DNA of 41,396 nucleotides. Origin: Candidatus Poribacteria bacterium. GTDB lineage: Bacteria; Poribacteria; WGA-4E; JAJDTR01. The stretch is taken from contig JAPPIK010000019.1 of assembly GCA_028820655.1 (NCBI GenBank), positions 1 through 41,396 on the forward strand, written 5' to 3'. The position numbers and the translations under genes were made by a program. The notes under the pieces were generated by a model. That model ran no database searches. It saw only the letters and a program-made list of their open reading frames with translations, and had not been told where the DNA came from. This document shows, one piece after another, positions 16,619 to 24,918 of the stretch; the stretch's first letter is position 1; each line of letters opens with the position of its first letter.

Positions 16619-17485
16619 ATGACATACACAAGATTAACTCTGAGCATACTCATCATAGCCGCACTGGCGTGCCCGGCCGCCCCCGCCCAACCGCCCGTGT
16701 TGTTCTTTGACGCCAACACGCAGGATGAGAACGATGACGCGTGGGAAAACAGCGGTTCGGCTGGCGGAGCGGTGCCGCAAACCGACGAACGCCCCATACT
16801 TGAAGAGGGCACCGTGGAGGTTGCCGGCATGTCCTTCTTCACGAAATATTACACGGTGCCCGATTCCCACGCGGTTTTCGCCAACGACGAACCCCTTGAC
16901 GACGCCCCCGTGGTTTTCCTCGAAAATTGGACGTGGGGATCCTTGGTGAGAATCAACGGCGGCCGATTCCCGGGCGATGCGGAGGAGCATCACATGTACG
17001 GCATCCATTCCAATGCGCCGGAAGAAACCCAGACCATGCGCGTCATGCTTCCCTTTGACGCGGAGGATTGGGGATGGATTGACAACGTGAATATCATGCA
17101 AACCGCCATCGGCGTCCGAGAGGATCATGAATCCATCGCTGACACCGGTTTGGATCTCGGTCAAGGCGTCTGGCGTTTCATGCACGTCACGTTTGAAAGC
17201 GGTGTTGCCGTGACGTTTTATCTTGACGGCGAGGAGACTGGGGAAGTGCCGTCCGAGGTGTCGTTCGACCCCAAACACCCGATGAATCTGCACGCATTAT
17301 TTGCCAATAGCGCTGGGGAATCCGTCCAAGCGTGCAACTGTTCGGCGGTCAACTTCAAGTTGTGGGATCGCTGGCTCAGCGCGGATGAGATCAATGCCGA
17401 CATCGCCCAAACGGTTGGGGGCGCGGCAGTGGAAGCTATTGACAAACTCGCTACAGCGTGGGGGCAGGTAAAGTACGACAAATAA
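16619..17485 (+). CDS. secreted LamG / concanavalin-A-like protein 1
   Basis: 288 residues. Signal peptide at 1-23 (hydrophobic LTLSILIIAALACPAAPA, likely cut after APA). The mature protein opens with PVLFFDANTQDENDDAWENS and shows the beta-sandwich pattern of LamG/laminin-type domains: WTWGSLVRINGG, GVWRFMHVTFESGVAVTFYL, LDGEETGEV and the closing FKLWDRWLSADEI. Such domains bind glycans or mediate adhesion; no catalytic motif is seen. The C-terminus KLATAWGQVK recurs almost unchanged in the second LamG-like protein (34927-35790). TTAAGGAG lies about 8 nt before the ATG. Located outside the cytoplasm; its ligand is unknown. Confidence 0.8.
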   Translation: MTYTRLTLSILIIAALACPAAPAQPPVLFFDANTQDENDDAWENSGSAGGAVPQTDERPILEEGTVEVAGMSFFTKYYTVPDSHAVFANDEPLDDAPVVFLENWTWGSLVRINGGRFPGDAEEHHMYGIHSNAPEETQTMRVMLPFDAEDWGWIDNVNIMQTAIGVREDHESIADTGLDLGQGVWRFMHVTFESGVAVTFYLDGEETGEVPSEVSFDPKHPMNLHALFANSAGESVQACNCSAVNFKLWDRWLSADEINADIAQTVGGAAVEAIDKLATAWGQVKYDK

Positions 17486-17694
17486 GCCCCATTCCGCAGA
17501 AATGACGATGCTATAGAAGCCGAGTTTTCTCCACAACACTCCGTTTCTTGGTTGAATCTTCACGGCAAGCAGCCGCGTCGGATTATCAAAGTCAAGTTGG
17601 TCAAGTCTGCGGTTGCCTAGTAGGTGGACTTGCGTCGCCGCTTGATATGCTAAACCGTCACACTAGCAATTCGGCGCAAGGAGAGAGCACTGCA

Positions 17695-17853
17695 ATGGAA
17701 TGGATAGTCATTGGCGGGATAGTCTTCCTAGCGTATGTCTTAAAACCTAAAAGGACATTAAAAGCGCTTGATCGCATAACTGTTTTCGCGTTTGTGGTCT
17801 TTTTTGCGGTTTTGGTTGCTTATGGCCTCGCATCTGTTCTTTCTTTATGGTGA
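17695..17853 (+). CDS. small two-helix membrane protein
   Basis: 52 residues from the ATG at 17695, preceded by AAGGAGAG about 11 nt upstream. A longer frame starts at 17548, but this ATG has the ribosome site and marks where hydrophobic sequence begins. Two hydrophobic segments, WIVIGGIVFLAYVL (3-16) and ITVFAFVVFFAVLVAYGLA (28-46), are separated by a basic loop KPKRTLKALDR. No family recognised. Orphan position between the LamG-like gene and the convergent glycosylase gene. Confidence 0.5.
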   Translation: MEWIVIGGIVFLAYVLKPKRTLKALDRITVFAFVVFFAVLVAYGLASVLSLW

Positions 17854-17998
17854 ATATGTCCCCGGGATCCGTCCCATAGAAACCCCATTAGTTGCCCGCC
17901 CCGTTTTCCCCTCTTTACGCGCGACCTTCACGATTCACATGCTTTCCCTTCGCTTTCATCTTCCCCTCTCATGGTCTTCACCCGCCTAAGATCAAGTG

Positions 17999-18622
17999 TC
18001 AGTTTATTGGGGGCGGCAAATCTCCATGTTTGTACAGATAGCGGCTGGCAATACTGCGGTACGGTTTCCATTTTTCTGCTATCTTCTCGGCGCCTTCAAG
18101 GTCATCGACATCCAAACCGTAAACAGAGGACATCGATTTCCGCAGCGCGAGATCTTTCACGGGAAACACGTCGATTCTGCCAAGACCGAATAGCAGATAC
18201 ATGTCGACGGTCCAATCGCCAATACCCTTTACTTCCGTGAGTAACCGTCGGATAGTAGAATCATCCTCCTCATGGAGTGTGGAGAAGTTTAGCTGTTGCG
18301 ATTCGGTTCTGCGCGCCAAATCCAATACGTACCCGTACTTCCGATTCGATATGCCGGCATCAAGTATTGCCTGCTTCGGTAGAGCCAGCAGTTGTTTTGG
18401 CGTGGGTTTTCCGGCGTCAAAAAGTTCATGAAAGCGATTAATTATTGTGTTGGCAGCATGTTTTGAGAGTTGCTGTCGGACAATGGAATCGCACAAGAAA
18501 TCAAATGCAGCGTGCCCTGGAGCCAGGGTGCACGGGCCAACGATATCAATGACTTCGGCGAGTATATGGTCCTTCGCACACAGTTGATCGCAAATGGATT
18601 CTATGTTTAGGGATAGGGACAT
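17999..18622 (-). CDS. DNA-3-methyladenine glycosylase II (AlkA/MAG type, HhH-GPD)
   Basis: 207 residues, the length of the compact single-domain AlkA-like enzymes. Base-excision repair: removes alkylated bases such as 3-methyladenine by hydrolysing the N-glycosidic bond. Visible: SIVRQQLS (47-54, the conserved QQ-S helix), the helix-hairpin-helix TEVKGIGDWTVDMYLLFGLG (129-148) that grips DNA, catalytic D157 in FPVKDLAL, and the family tail WKPYRSIASRYLY (185-197). A GAGAG ribosome site precedes the ATG. It is the only housekeeping-type repair gene in the window and stands alone on its strand. Confidence 0.9.
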   Translation of the reverse strand: MSLSLNIESICDQLCAKDHILAEVIDIVGPCTLAPGHAAFDFLCDSIVRQQLSKHAANTIINRFHELFDAGKPTPKQLLALPKQAILDAGISNRKYGYVLDLARRTESQQLNFSTLHEEDDSTIRRLLTEVKGIGDWTVDMYLLFGLGRIDVFPVKDLALRKSMSSVYGLDVDDLEGAEKIAEKWKPYRSIASRYLYKHGDLPPPIN

Positions 18623-18803
18623 AAGGAACTCTCTTTTAGTTTGGCGCTGTCTCTCAGGATTCTCGGTTGTTTGTCTATCCGATTGAACTTACCGCTGGTC
18701 TTGAGTTATTGTAGAACTGCGGCGACTCTTGCTTTCGAATCGCCAACATTCGCTTCGGCGCACATCGCCCAAACAGGCTCTCGGATCGTCGCCCAAGCCG
18801 CTT

Positions 18804-19595
18804 TCATCCGGTCAATTGGCTGACCGACAACGCCCCGGATCCAAAAATGCGCGAATACGTAAGCCCGTCGCGAGACTTCGTTTCCGCGGGCATATAGCAG
18901 ACGCTAAACGCCCGACGCGCCGCATCGCTGGAATTCACGCCGGAACTGTGAAACATCCAGTTGTGCATCAGCACTACCTCGCCCGCTTCCAACTCCAACG
19001 GAATCGACTCGGACTCCGCCACAAGCCTCTCCTGCCGGGCACGGCGTTCGTCAGGCCGAGTCAGGGGAACAAGGTTGAGACGATGAGAGTTCGGAATAAT
19101 CCGAACGCAACCGTTCTCCTCCGTCGCCGGGTCAAGCGCCGTATAGATGGTGAGTAACGGTTCCCGGTCAAGATGCGACCAGCGGTCTTGATGCCAGTTC
19201 AACTCAGTGCCTTCACGCGCCGGTTTGTTCATAAACATCGCACGATAGCAGGCGATGGTAGTCTCTTCACCGTAAACCGTCGCGCACGCCTCGCGGAAAA
19301 CCGGTTTCTGCATGTATGAAAGGAAGAGCGGATCAAACTCGAGCGACTGAATCTTGCGATACGACAGCGTCGCCCCTTTGTGACCGTCAGTTTGCGGCCC
19401 CGGACCGTCCTTGCCCGGTTCTCGGTCGAGTTGCATCAACATCCGGTCATAATCCAACGGCGCTTTGCCCAGCATGATATCATCTATCCGGCTCTGAAGC
19501 GCCCGAAGTTCCTCACCGGTTGCCACCCGACCGATTCGGGCGTACCCGTCCTCCCGGTAGTGCTTCCATTGTACATCCGAAATGTAGCTTGCCAT
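18804..19595 (-). CDS. PhyH family oxygenase 4
   Basis: 263 residues. Fe(II)/2-oxoglutarate oxygenase with a full ligand set: NWHQDRW (H135, D137), distal H216 in MFHSSGVNSS, and R228 in AARRAFSVCY. The signature turn ATEENGCVRIIPNSH (157-171) is present. The N-terminal helix VQWKHYREDGYARI is the usual PhyH opening. The start is supported by AAGGTT about 6 nt upstream. Downstream on the same strand of PhyH 5, from which it is separated by about 170 bp holding a gene remnant (19622-19744). Substrate unknown. Confidence 0.9.
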   Translation of the reverse strand: MASYISDVQWKHYREDGYARIGRVATGEELRALQSRIDDIMLGKAPLDYDRMLMQLDREPGKDGPGPQTDGHKGATLSYRKIQSLEFDPLFLSYMQKPVFREACATVYGEETTIACYRAMFMNKPAREGTELNWHQDRWSHLDREPLLTIYTALDPATEENGCVRIIPNSHRLNLVPLTRPDERRARQERLVAESESIPLELEAGEVVLMHNWMFHSSGVNSSDAARRAFSVCYMPAETKSRDGLTYSRIFGSGALSVSQLTG

Positions 19596-19621
19596 ATATA
19601 ACCTTCTTTCAAATTCGGTTT

Positions 19622-19744
19622 CTACTGACCACTATCCACAGGCCACTGCATTTCCCGCGCCGTCAACACTATATCAAGCGCCTTCGCACCCGCCTTCACA
19701 TCATCCAAGCCAAACTCCTCGGCGATGACCTGTTTTCCGCTCGC
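19622..19744 (-). pseudogene. 41-codon gene remnant between two PhyH genes
   Basis: An open stretch bounded by a stop upstream (19745-19747) and a stop at 19622-19624, translating to GKQVIAEEFGLDDVKAGAKA and then LDIVLTAREMQW. It has protein-like composition (alternating charged and hydrophobic helices) but no start codon near its beginning. It looks like the 3' end of a gene whose body was deleted when the PhyH genes were brought together. Parent family not identified. Confidence 0.4.
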
Positions 19745-19768
19745 TTAATCCATGCAGGATTGAGCATG

Positions 19769-20602
19769 TTACGGACTAACGACGTCCCTTGCCAAATGGG
19801 GGAAGAGTTGGTCGTGGATTTCCATCGGTTGACGGAGGTGAACCATCCGATTCTCGTCGGCGGTGTCTATCATGGTGGGATAGTATACGCCGGCTCCTGT
19901 TTTGAGCTTGTAACCGCCGGGTGAATGCATACCAAGGTAACGGCGCGCCATCTCCAAATCCTGCGGCGTTCTGGCGCGGCGGGTGCAATTCATGGTGAAC
20001 ATGCGCCTTCGATTGCTGCCGCCATACGAGGCGTGATAGAGGTCGTGATTGAAAACCACGACATCGCCGGGATGGGTTTCCATGGCGGCGCTGCCGGGGA
20101 ACTCTGTCGGAGGAACGCCGAATAGCTCAAGTGAATTATTGACATCTATCTTCCCTGCCCGCACGTAGTGGTCGGGCTTGTGGCTGCCGGGAATGAAGCG
20201 CAGCGCGCCCGTGTCCCGGGTGAGCGGATCAAGGTAGAACGCGACCTTGGCGGCGAAGAGTTGCCCCCAACTTCCGTCGGGGTGCCAGCCCGTGTTGCCG
20301 CTATAGTAGTTTCCGTCCCCGCCGCAGTAGTTGAAATCCTCTCCCAGAATGCTTCCGATGAGGTCGAGGATCACGGGGTGATCGAGGAGCGCGCACATGT
20401 CCGGTCTATGTTCAATCGGTTTCAGGAACATCGTGCGGCGTGAGCCGTCGTGGTCCCGTCCTCCGCCGCAGTTTTGGATCGTCCATTCGAATTTTTCGAC
20501 GATTTCAATTGTCTCTTCGGGTGAAAACATCTGCGGAATCAATAGGTACCCGAAGGCATCGAAGAAGCTCAGTTGTTCTTGGGTCAGTGGCATCTTTGGC
20601 AC
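19769..20602 (-). CDS. PhyH family oxygenase 5
   Basis: 277 residues. Ligands: TGWHPDGSWG gives H107 and D109; distal H190 in DLYHASYGGSNRRR, with R198-R200 as 2-oxoglutarate anchor candidates. ALRFIPGSHKPDHY (133-146) is the core turn. The N-terminal LTQEQLSFFDAFGYLLIPQM is typical. GGAGGT about 9 nt before the ATG makes the start secure. It lies directly downstream (138 bp) of the mannonate-dehydratase-like gene on the same strand, so the two may be co-transcribed and act on related sugar acids or glycan-derived compounds; that link is inference. Confidence 0.9.
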   Translation of the reverse strand: MPKMPLTQEQLSFFDAFGYLLIPQMFSPEETIEIVEKFEWTIQNCGGGRDHDGSRRTMFLKPIEHRPDMCALLDHPVILDLIGSILGEDFNYCGGDGNYYSGNTGWHPDGSWGQLFAAKVAFYLDPLTRDTGALRFIPGSHKPDHYVRAGKIDVNNSLELFGVPPTEFPGSAAMETHPGDVVVFNHDLYHASYGGSNRRRMFTMNCTRRARTPQDLEMARRYLGMHSPGGYKLKTGAGVYYPTMIDTADENRMVHLRQPMEIHDQLFPHLARDVVSP

Positions 20603-20739
20603 CTCCTGAAAGTGGGGGAGAATACGGTTGGAATCGGGGCATCTGAGCCGCCTTCATCACGCCGGTGCGACGAACGTAATTTGAATAGCGGAGGTTTGAT
20701 GTGCGCTGCGGCAACGCTGTCGGTTTTTGGGTCGAAGGG

Positions 20740-21942
20740 TCACGGTCTCGTCGGGCTGCCGTCGGGCAATCGCGTCTGTGTCCAGTCTACCACCTCGTCG
20801 GCGCAGGGATATTTTGCGGCCAATTCTTCATTGACATCGATCCCCAAGCCGGGTTGATCGTTGGGGTACATGTACCCGTTGCGAACCTCGGGCGTGCCGG
20901 GGAAAACCTCGTAGACAGAATCTGAGAAGCGGCACCACTCTTGAATCCCGAAATTCGGCGCCCATAGATCGAGGTGCAGATTGGCGGCGTGTCCCACGGG
21001 CGACGTGTCGCCGGGTCCGTGCCAAGCGGTTCGAATCCCGTACATATTTGCAAATGCGGCGGCGTTGCGGGCGGGCGTTATTCCGCCCATCTGGCTAACG
21101 TGCATGCGGAGAAAGTCGATGAGCTTGTCGGCAATCAAGGGTTGCCATTCGCGCGGGCTGTTGAAAAGCTCGCCCATGGCGATCGGCGTAGCGCACTGCT
21201 GGCGGATGTGTTGAAACCATTCCAAGTCTTCCGGCGCCAACGGATCTTCCAAGAAGAACAACTTGAAACGCTCGACATCTTTGGCAAATTGGACGGCGTC
21301 GATCGGCTTCAACCGCTCGTGGATGTCGTGCAGCAGTTCGATTTCGTCGCCGACTTTGGAGCGCACGTGCTCCATCATGTGCAGCATGTCGCGCATATAC
21401 GCCTTCGGATCGAAATAAGCTCCCGGCGGGGCGCCGTCGGGTTTGACGAGTTTTTCCGCTTGACCGCCGTAACCGCCCATCTGGATGCGTATGTAGCGGT
21501 ATCCCTGCGCCATGTACTTCCGGACGCTGTCTTCGACTTCGTGCTCGTCCCTGCCGTCGGCGTGCCCGTACACCGCCGCCCCCTCGCGGCACTTCCCGCC
21601 CAAGAGTTGGTACAGAGGCATACCGGCTTGTTTGCCTTTGATATCCCAAAGCGCTTGGTCGGCGCCCGAGATGGCGTTGTTTAGCACGGGTCCGTTGCGC
21701 CAGTAGCCGTTGACCATCGCCATCTGCCAGATTTCCTCGATGCGGGAAACGTCCCGTCCAATCAGAAACGGTTTCAGGTGTTTTTCGATCGCGGTGTGGA
21801 CGGCGTGAAAGCGTTGCGTGAACGTGGCGCAGCCGAGACCGTACAACCCCGGCTGCGATGTCATGATTTTCACGACGATTAATCGCGAGCCTTCGGGCTG
21901 GGTCAGGATGGTTTGGACATCTTCGATAGTGGTGGCAGCCAT
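20740..21942 (-). CDS. enolase-superfamily sugar-acid dehydratase (mannonate dehydratase / RspA-like)
   Basis: 400 residues, the full length of the ManD branch of the mandelate racemase/muconate lactonizing group. These enzymes abstract the proton alpha to a carboxylate with Mg2+ and dehydrate sugar acids such as D-mannonate or D-gluconate. Metal and catalytic residues visible: D206 and H208 in HDIHERL, E232 in FLEDPLAP, E258 in MGELFN, H308 in WHGPGDTSP and E335 in IQEWCRF; this spacing closely follows characterised ManD enzymes. The N-terminal capping domain contains SGADQALWDIKGKQAGMPLY (92-111). Some family members have low or no mannonate activity, so the exact substrate stays open. It probably feeds sugar acids into 2-keto-3-deoxy sugar metabolism. 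Confidence 0.9.
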   Translation of the reverse strand: MAATTIEDVQTILTQPEGSRLIVVKIMTSQPGLYGLGCATFTQRFHAVHTAIEKHLKPFLIGRDVSRIEEIWQMAMVNGYWRNGPVLNNAISGADQALWDIKGKQAGMPLYQLLGGKCREGAAVYGHADGRDEHEVEDSVRKYMAQGYRYIRIQMGGYGGQAEKLVKPDGAPPGAYFDPKAYMRDMLHMMEHVRSKVGDEIELLHDIHERLKPIDAVQFAKDVERFKLFFLEDPLAPEDLEWFQHIRQQCATPIAMGELFNSPREWQPLIADKLIDFLRMHVSQMGGITPARNAAAFANMYGIRTAWHGPGDTSPVGHAANLHLDLWAPNFGIQEWCRFSDSVYEVFPGTPEVRNGYMYPNDQPGLGIDVNEELAAKYPCADEVVDWTQTRLPDGSPTRP

Positions 21943-22102
21943 TTTCGGTTCCCCCGAGCGATTGCGTAAAGTTGATGTCGTGTCGTCAATCTGTTATCCG
22001 GTCGATATCGGAGCACGCGAGTACGTCGAATGCCGGACATCATTATATCATATCCCCGAACGGGTGTATATAGTCTGCAGCCGACTGTGTTCTGTACGCG
22101 GG

Positions 22103-22138
22103 AATCAAACGAGCGGACAACGAGTGCGATAGTTAATC
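22103..22138 (+). repeat. family A repeat
   Basis: Divergent unit AATCAAACGAGCGGACAACG, then a TGCGATAGTTAATC cap. Confidence 0.65.
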
Positions 22139-22183
22139 GCCTTGCCCCGCTTAACCAATAATCGATCAATGGACAGATTACAG

Positions 22184-22240
22184 GTAGGAGCGATCTCGAG
22201 GTCGCGATTCCCCGCTCCAGCGGAGCGGAATGTCGATAGT
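22184..22240 (+). repeat. family B repeat followed by a family C palindrome
   Basis: GTAGGAGCGATCTCGAGGTC, GCGATTCCCCG, then CGCTCC-AGC-GGAGCG and GGAATGTCGATAG. The same B-then-C order is found at 40.1-40.4 kb. Confidence 0.7.
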
Positions 22241-22260
22241 AGGGCGAAAACTCAATTCTT

Positions 22261-22385
22261 GCACTCCAGCGGAGTGCCATGTGAATAGATTCCTTAGTTG
22301 CCGACTATTGTCTAAAACTGATGATAGAGGACAAAATCGGTCAATCAATCGGACTCGCGGTAGTATCTAGGCGATTTTTACTCGA
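22261..22385 (-). repeat. 130-bp dispersed repeat, reverse copy
   Basis: Reverse complement of 961-1096; begins with the family C palindrome GCACTCC-AGC-GGAGTGC. Confidence 0.65.
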
Positions 22386-22462
22386 TCGTGGAGCTGTGCC
22401 CCAAGATCTAGGTTGTGAGAATTCGAGATTATACACGTCTATCATGCTGAAGATGAGTATCA

Positions 22463-22825
22463 CATAACCAAAAAACGGTTTTGCCGCCCACTATTTAAAC
22501 CGAATCCAAGACGGCTCCAATCATATCCCCTGTTCACTTGCTCCATGCCAAACCACGGCGCGCGACGCAAGTCCCAGTTCGGATAGTCTGTAAGGTGCAA
22601 TCAAGCGAGTGGTTAGCGAGTGCGATAGCTAATCTTCTGCGCACCAGCCTTCAAAAGCAGCAGACGCCAATAAAGAGACGAAATGTCTTACTATTTATAA
22701 CCAAAAACGGTATGCCACGCACCAATTAAACCGAATCCAAGACGGCTCCAATCATATCCCCTGTTCACCTGCTCAATGCCAAACCTCGGCTCACGGCGCA
22801 AATCCAAGTTCGGATAGGGCGCGAG
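22463..22825 (+). repeat. pair of about 120-bp direct repeats (22463-22590 and 22693-22825)
   Basis: Both copies carry ACCAAAAACGGT, TTAAACCGAATCCAAGACGG, CTCCAATCATATCCCCTGTT and ATGCCAAACC. The right copy includes the last codons of the broken gene on the minus strand; the left copy is its decayed twin. A family A repeat sits between them. Confidence 0.7.
22599..22634 (+). repeat. family A repeat
   Basis: AATCAAGCGAGTGGTTAGCG unit plus a TGCGATAGCTAATC cap, lying between the two 120-bp direct repeats. Confidence 0.7.
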
Positions 22826-23448
22826 CGTTCATTCCGGCGCGGACAAGCGCGTCCCAACTATGAACGGGCGAGGTTTTGAGTATCGTCGGGAGGTTTGCCC
22901 GCAACTCGCGGATAGGCGGCGGGGTTTCGTCCCGGTGCCCCAAATTGACGAGCCGCGTCAACGCATCGGAAGCGAATCCGACACAGACGGCGTTCCGATC
23001 CTCTCGCACCACGGTTGTCAGCGCGTCTATCGTCGGCTCGAGTGCATCGTCCAAGATGGCGGCGCTGTTTTCTGCCGTTCGCTGGGCTGTTGTCATCCTT
23101 GTGCCAGATCTGATCTCTGCCGTCGCTGGCGAGGGGCACGGCGGCAAACGGAACGATTGCCCAGTTCTCGCCGACGAGTCGGTTGCAGGCGGCGACGACG
23201 CCGGGCGCGTTGAGAATCTCCAACACTTCCGGGACTTGGGAAAGCAGCGCACGTTGCGGGGGTTCGGTCGCACGCTTTTGGCGCTCATAAATGCGGTCGT
23301 GAGTATCGAGGGGTATACCCAACTCCTCCGGTGCGAGGACGACTAGCCCTCGGCAGACGAAATCTTGGAGGAGTCGGTCGGGCGGGGTGTATATCAGTGG
23401 ATTTGAGTCGAGGGAATCGGGAGCGACCGGTGTGCTGTCGTCGGTCAA
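22791..23448 (-). pseudogene. broken PhyH-family gene, frameshifted and joined to a foreign 3' end
   Basis: From the ATG at 23446-23448 the first 120 residues read as a PhyH-type N-terminus: PPDRLLQDFVCRGLVVLAPE (22-41), EVLEILNAPGVVAACNRLVG (74-93) and QIWHKDDN (113-120), whose HKD is the HxD metal motif. After that the frame becomes low-complexity Arg-rich sequence, while protein-like sequence continues in another frame from about 23085 (NSAAILDDALEPTIDALTTV, then SDALTRLVNLGHRDE) to a stop at 22791. That second part has no distal His or Arg of the PhyH fold and looks helical, so it may come from a different gene. I read this as a frameshift, possibly with a deletion. A single sequencing error cannot be excluded. 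Confidence 0.6.
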
Positions 23449-23518
23449 TCGGTTTGTCCTCCGCTTTTGTGCGGGTTACGGCATACGGAGTATGCCTACT
23501 ACTATTTCTCGCCTCGCT

Positions 23519-23742
23519 TGGGTGTTGGGTTTCACTCCGAGTTCGGAGGCATCACTCAAAACGAGTCAGTCAGTAGGTTGGGTTGAATGGCGCCAACCAA
23601 TAAAACATCCGCCGTACCACCAAGGCTCTGATGCTCAATCGCGCTCAAATCCTTGTAAAGCATAAATGAAACCCAACGGAGGAGCGATTCGGGAAAAGAG
23701 GGTGTTGGGTTTCACTCCGAATCCATAGGCATCACGCAAATC
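23519..23742. repeat. GTGTTGGGTTTCACTCCGA direct repeats
   Basis: Two copies about 180 bp apart, each continuing into AGGCATCAC. TTGGGTTTC and AACCCAACCTACG words also occur at about 13738-13842. Confidence 0.6.
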
Positions 23743-24130
23743 AAGGTTTCTACACGTAATTCAAACTCTCAGGTTTTTAGAGGTTCTTCGTTCAACCCAA
23801 CCTACGTGTTTCAGATCGCGCCCGCATTCGGGATAAGTCCTTCTCCCCATTCCGTTATCGGGATCGCCTTTTGAAAAGGAACAATCCAAAACATGCAGCC
23901 TTCGAACTCCCTCCAATCTGGAGAATGTCCGCGCCTTTGGTTAATTGTATGCCATACCATTCGATGCGTCAATAGGATGGTTTTCAACACGTAAAGCCGT
24001 TAGATTCTAATTCCGCTATCTGTATCGACGATCATGGGGTGGCACAGGTAAGTCCTCTATCCGCGAAGGACAATTTGGTGACCCGATTGATTTGTGTGGT
24101 GACAGCAATTCTATAAAATGGTATACTTAA

Positions 24131-24269
24131 GAACCTGTTTGAAAAGTCATTTCGAGCAGAATCATGCGTGTCGAAACCGAGTTTTTTCTTGAAAACTTGG
24201 TTTCTTTCTAGCACTGTTCTGCAGATTTCTTAGTGCGCACCTCGCAAATCATACTTTTCAAACAGGCTC
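24131..24269. mobile_element. 139-bp MITE-like element with 17-bp terminal inverted repeats
   Basis: The left end GAACCTGTTTGAAAAGT (24131-24147) is matched, with one mismatch, by the reverse complement of the right end (ACTTTTCAAACAGGCTC, 24253-24269). Both sides are flanked by TAA (24128-24130 and 24270-24272), a 3-bp target duplication. Inside is a long hairpin, GAAACC-G-AGTTTT / AAAACT-T-GGTTTC (24173-24204), and no coding frame. Ends of this type and a TNA target are characteristic of the IS1031 subgroup of the IS5 family, so a transposase supplied in trans is likely. Confidence 0.7.
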
Positions 24270-24380
24270 TAAGATGAAGATGAAATGCTGGGATTCACTG
24301 TGTTCGGCCCAATCTAGAGGATGCCGCGATTTGGAGATAATCGCAATTTACAGTCAATTCCATCCGAGAGGAGATTATTC

Positions 24381-24869
24381 ATGAAGCGATTGAACAGGAA
24401 TTTAACCGTCCTGATTGCCGGTATTTTTCTCTGTCTGCTGCCGCTGAGCCGGATTCTCGGGTTTGCGGCGGAACCGGAACGTATTCAGCCGCCGGAACTC
24501 AAGCGCTTGCTTGATAGCGGTGCGAAGGTTGTCGTGGTGGATGTTCGCAGCGAACGGGAATTCCGAGAGGCGCATATTCCGGACGCGCTTTCCATTCCAC
24601 TGGCACAGCTAGAGATGCGGCATACCGAACTCCCCAAAGAGGGGCTGATCGCATTCTACTGAAGCTGACCTGCGGAAGCAACAAGTGCCCGGGCGGCACG
24701 ACTTTTACTGAACGAGTTCGGCTATGCGCATGAGCGCTTAAGAGTGTTGGAAGGGGGAATCGGGGCATGGAGGGAAGCCGGTTATCCACTTGAGAAAACG
24801 GTTGCGGTGGACGCCAAAGGCAAGCGCTTTACGCAATGGGGGCGGATCAAGATGGGAGCGTGGCGGTGA
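24381..24869 (+). CDS. exported rhodanese-domain selenoprotein with two in-frame UGA codons (U94-S-U96)
   Basis: 162 residues if both UGA codons (24660-24662, 24666-24668) are read as selenocysteine. The start at 24381 has GAGGAG 8 nt upstream; residues 1-29 are a signal peptide (hydrophobic LTVLIAGIFLCLLPL). Rhodanese domain at about 35-137: VVVDVRSEREFREAHIPDAL before the active site and EATSARAARLLLNEFGY, VLEGGIGAWREAGYP after it. Ordinary members of this branch have YCSCPxEATSA at the active site; here both Cys are UGA and everything else is intact and in frame to the stop at 24867-24869. A hairpin GTGCC-CGGGC-GGCAC (24685-24699) starts 16 nt after the second UGA, with a G in the first two loop bases, as in bacterial SECIS elements. 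Alternative: a pseudogene stopped twice. Proposed role: periplasmic sulfur or selenium transfer or redox chemistry. Confidence 0.75.
24685..24699 (+). promoter_or_regulatory. candidate bacterial SECIS hairpin
   Basis: 5-bp perfect stem GTGCC/GGCAC with loop CGGGC. The loop begins 21 nt after UGA 2 and 27 nt after UGA 1, within the usual 16-37 nt range. It lies inside the coding sequence, as expected for bacteria. Confidence 0.55.
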
Positions 24870-24918
24870 CGCTAGACGGAGCCAATCGTACAATAACGGC
24901 ATCGTTTCAAAGTAGTAG

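Larger units (their letters stand above)
21943..22790. other. 848-bp repeat-filled intergenic region
   Basis: Contains family A repeats (22103-22138, 22599-22634), a family B/C composite (22184-22240), the reverse copy of the 130-bp dispersed repeat (22261-22385), and a partial duplicate (about 22463-22590) of the 3' end and downstream region of the broken gene beginning at 22791. No intact gene. Confidence 0.6.
23449..24380. other. 932-bp intergenic region with direct repeats and a MITE-like element
   Basis: Holds direct repeats at 23519-23560 and 23701-23742 (GTGTTGGGTTTCACTCCGA followed by AGGCATCAC), TAGGTTGGGTTGA / AACCCAACCTA words, and the MITE-like element at 24131-24269. No gene visible. 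Confidence 0.6.

Noticed and set aside
21024-21045. GGTTCGAATCCC, resembling a tRNA T-arm
   Set aside because: It lies inside the dehydratase coding sequence and no acceptor or anticodon arm surrounds it.
24381-24662. Rhodanese gene as a simple truncated protein ending at the first TGA
   Set aside because: The rest of the domain continues in the same frame with intact motifs, and the two stops fall exactly on the family's two cysteines. A pseudogene remains possible but is less economical.
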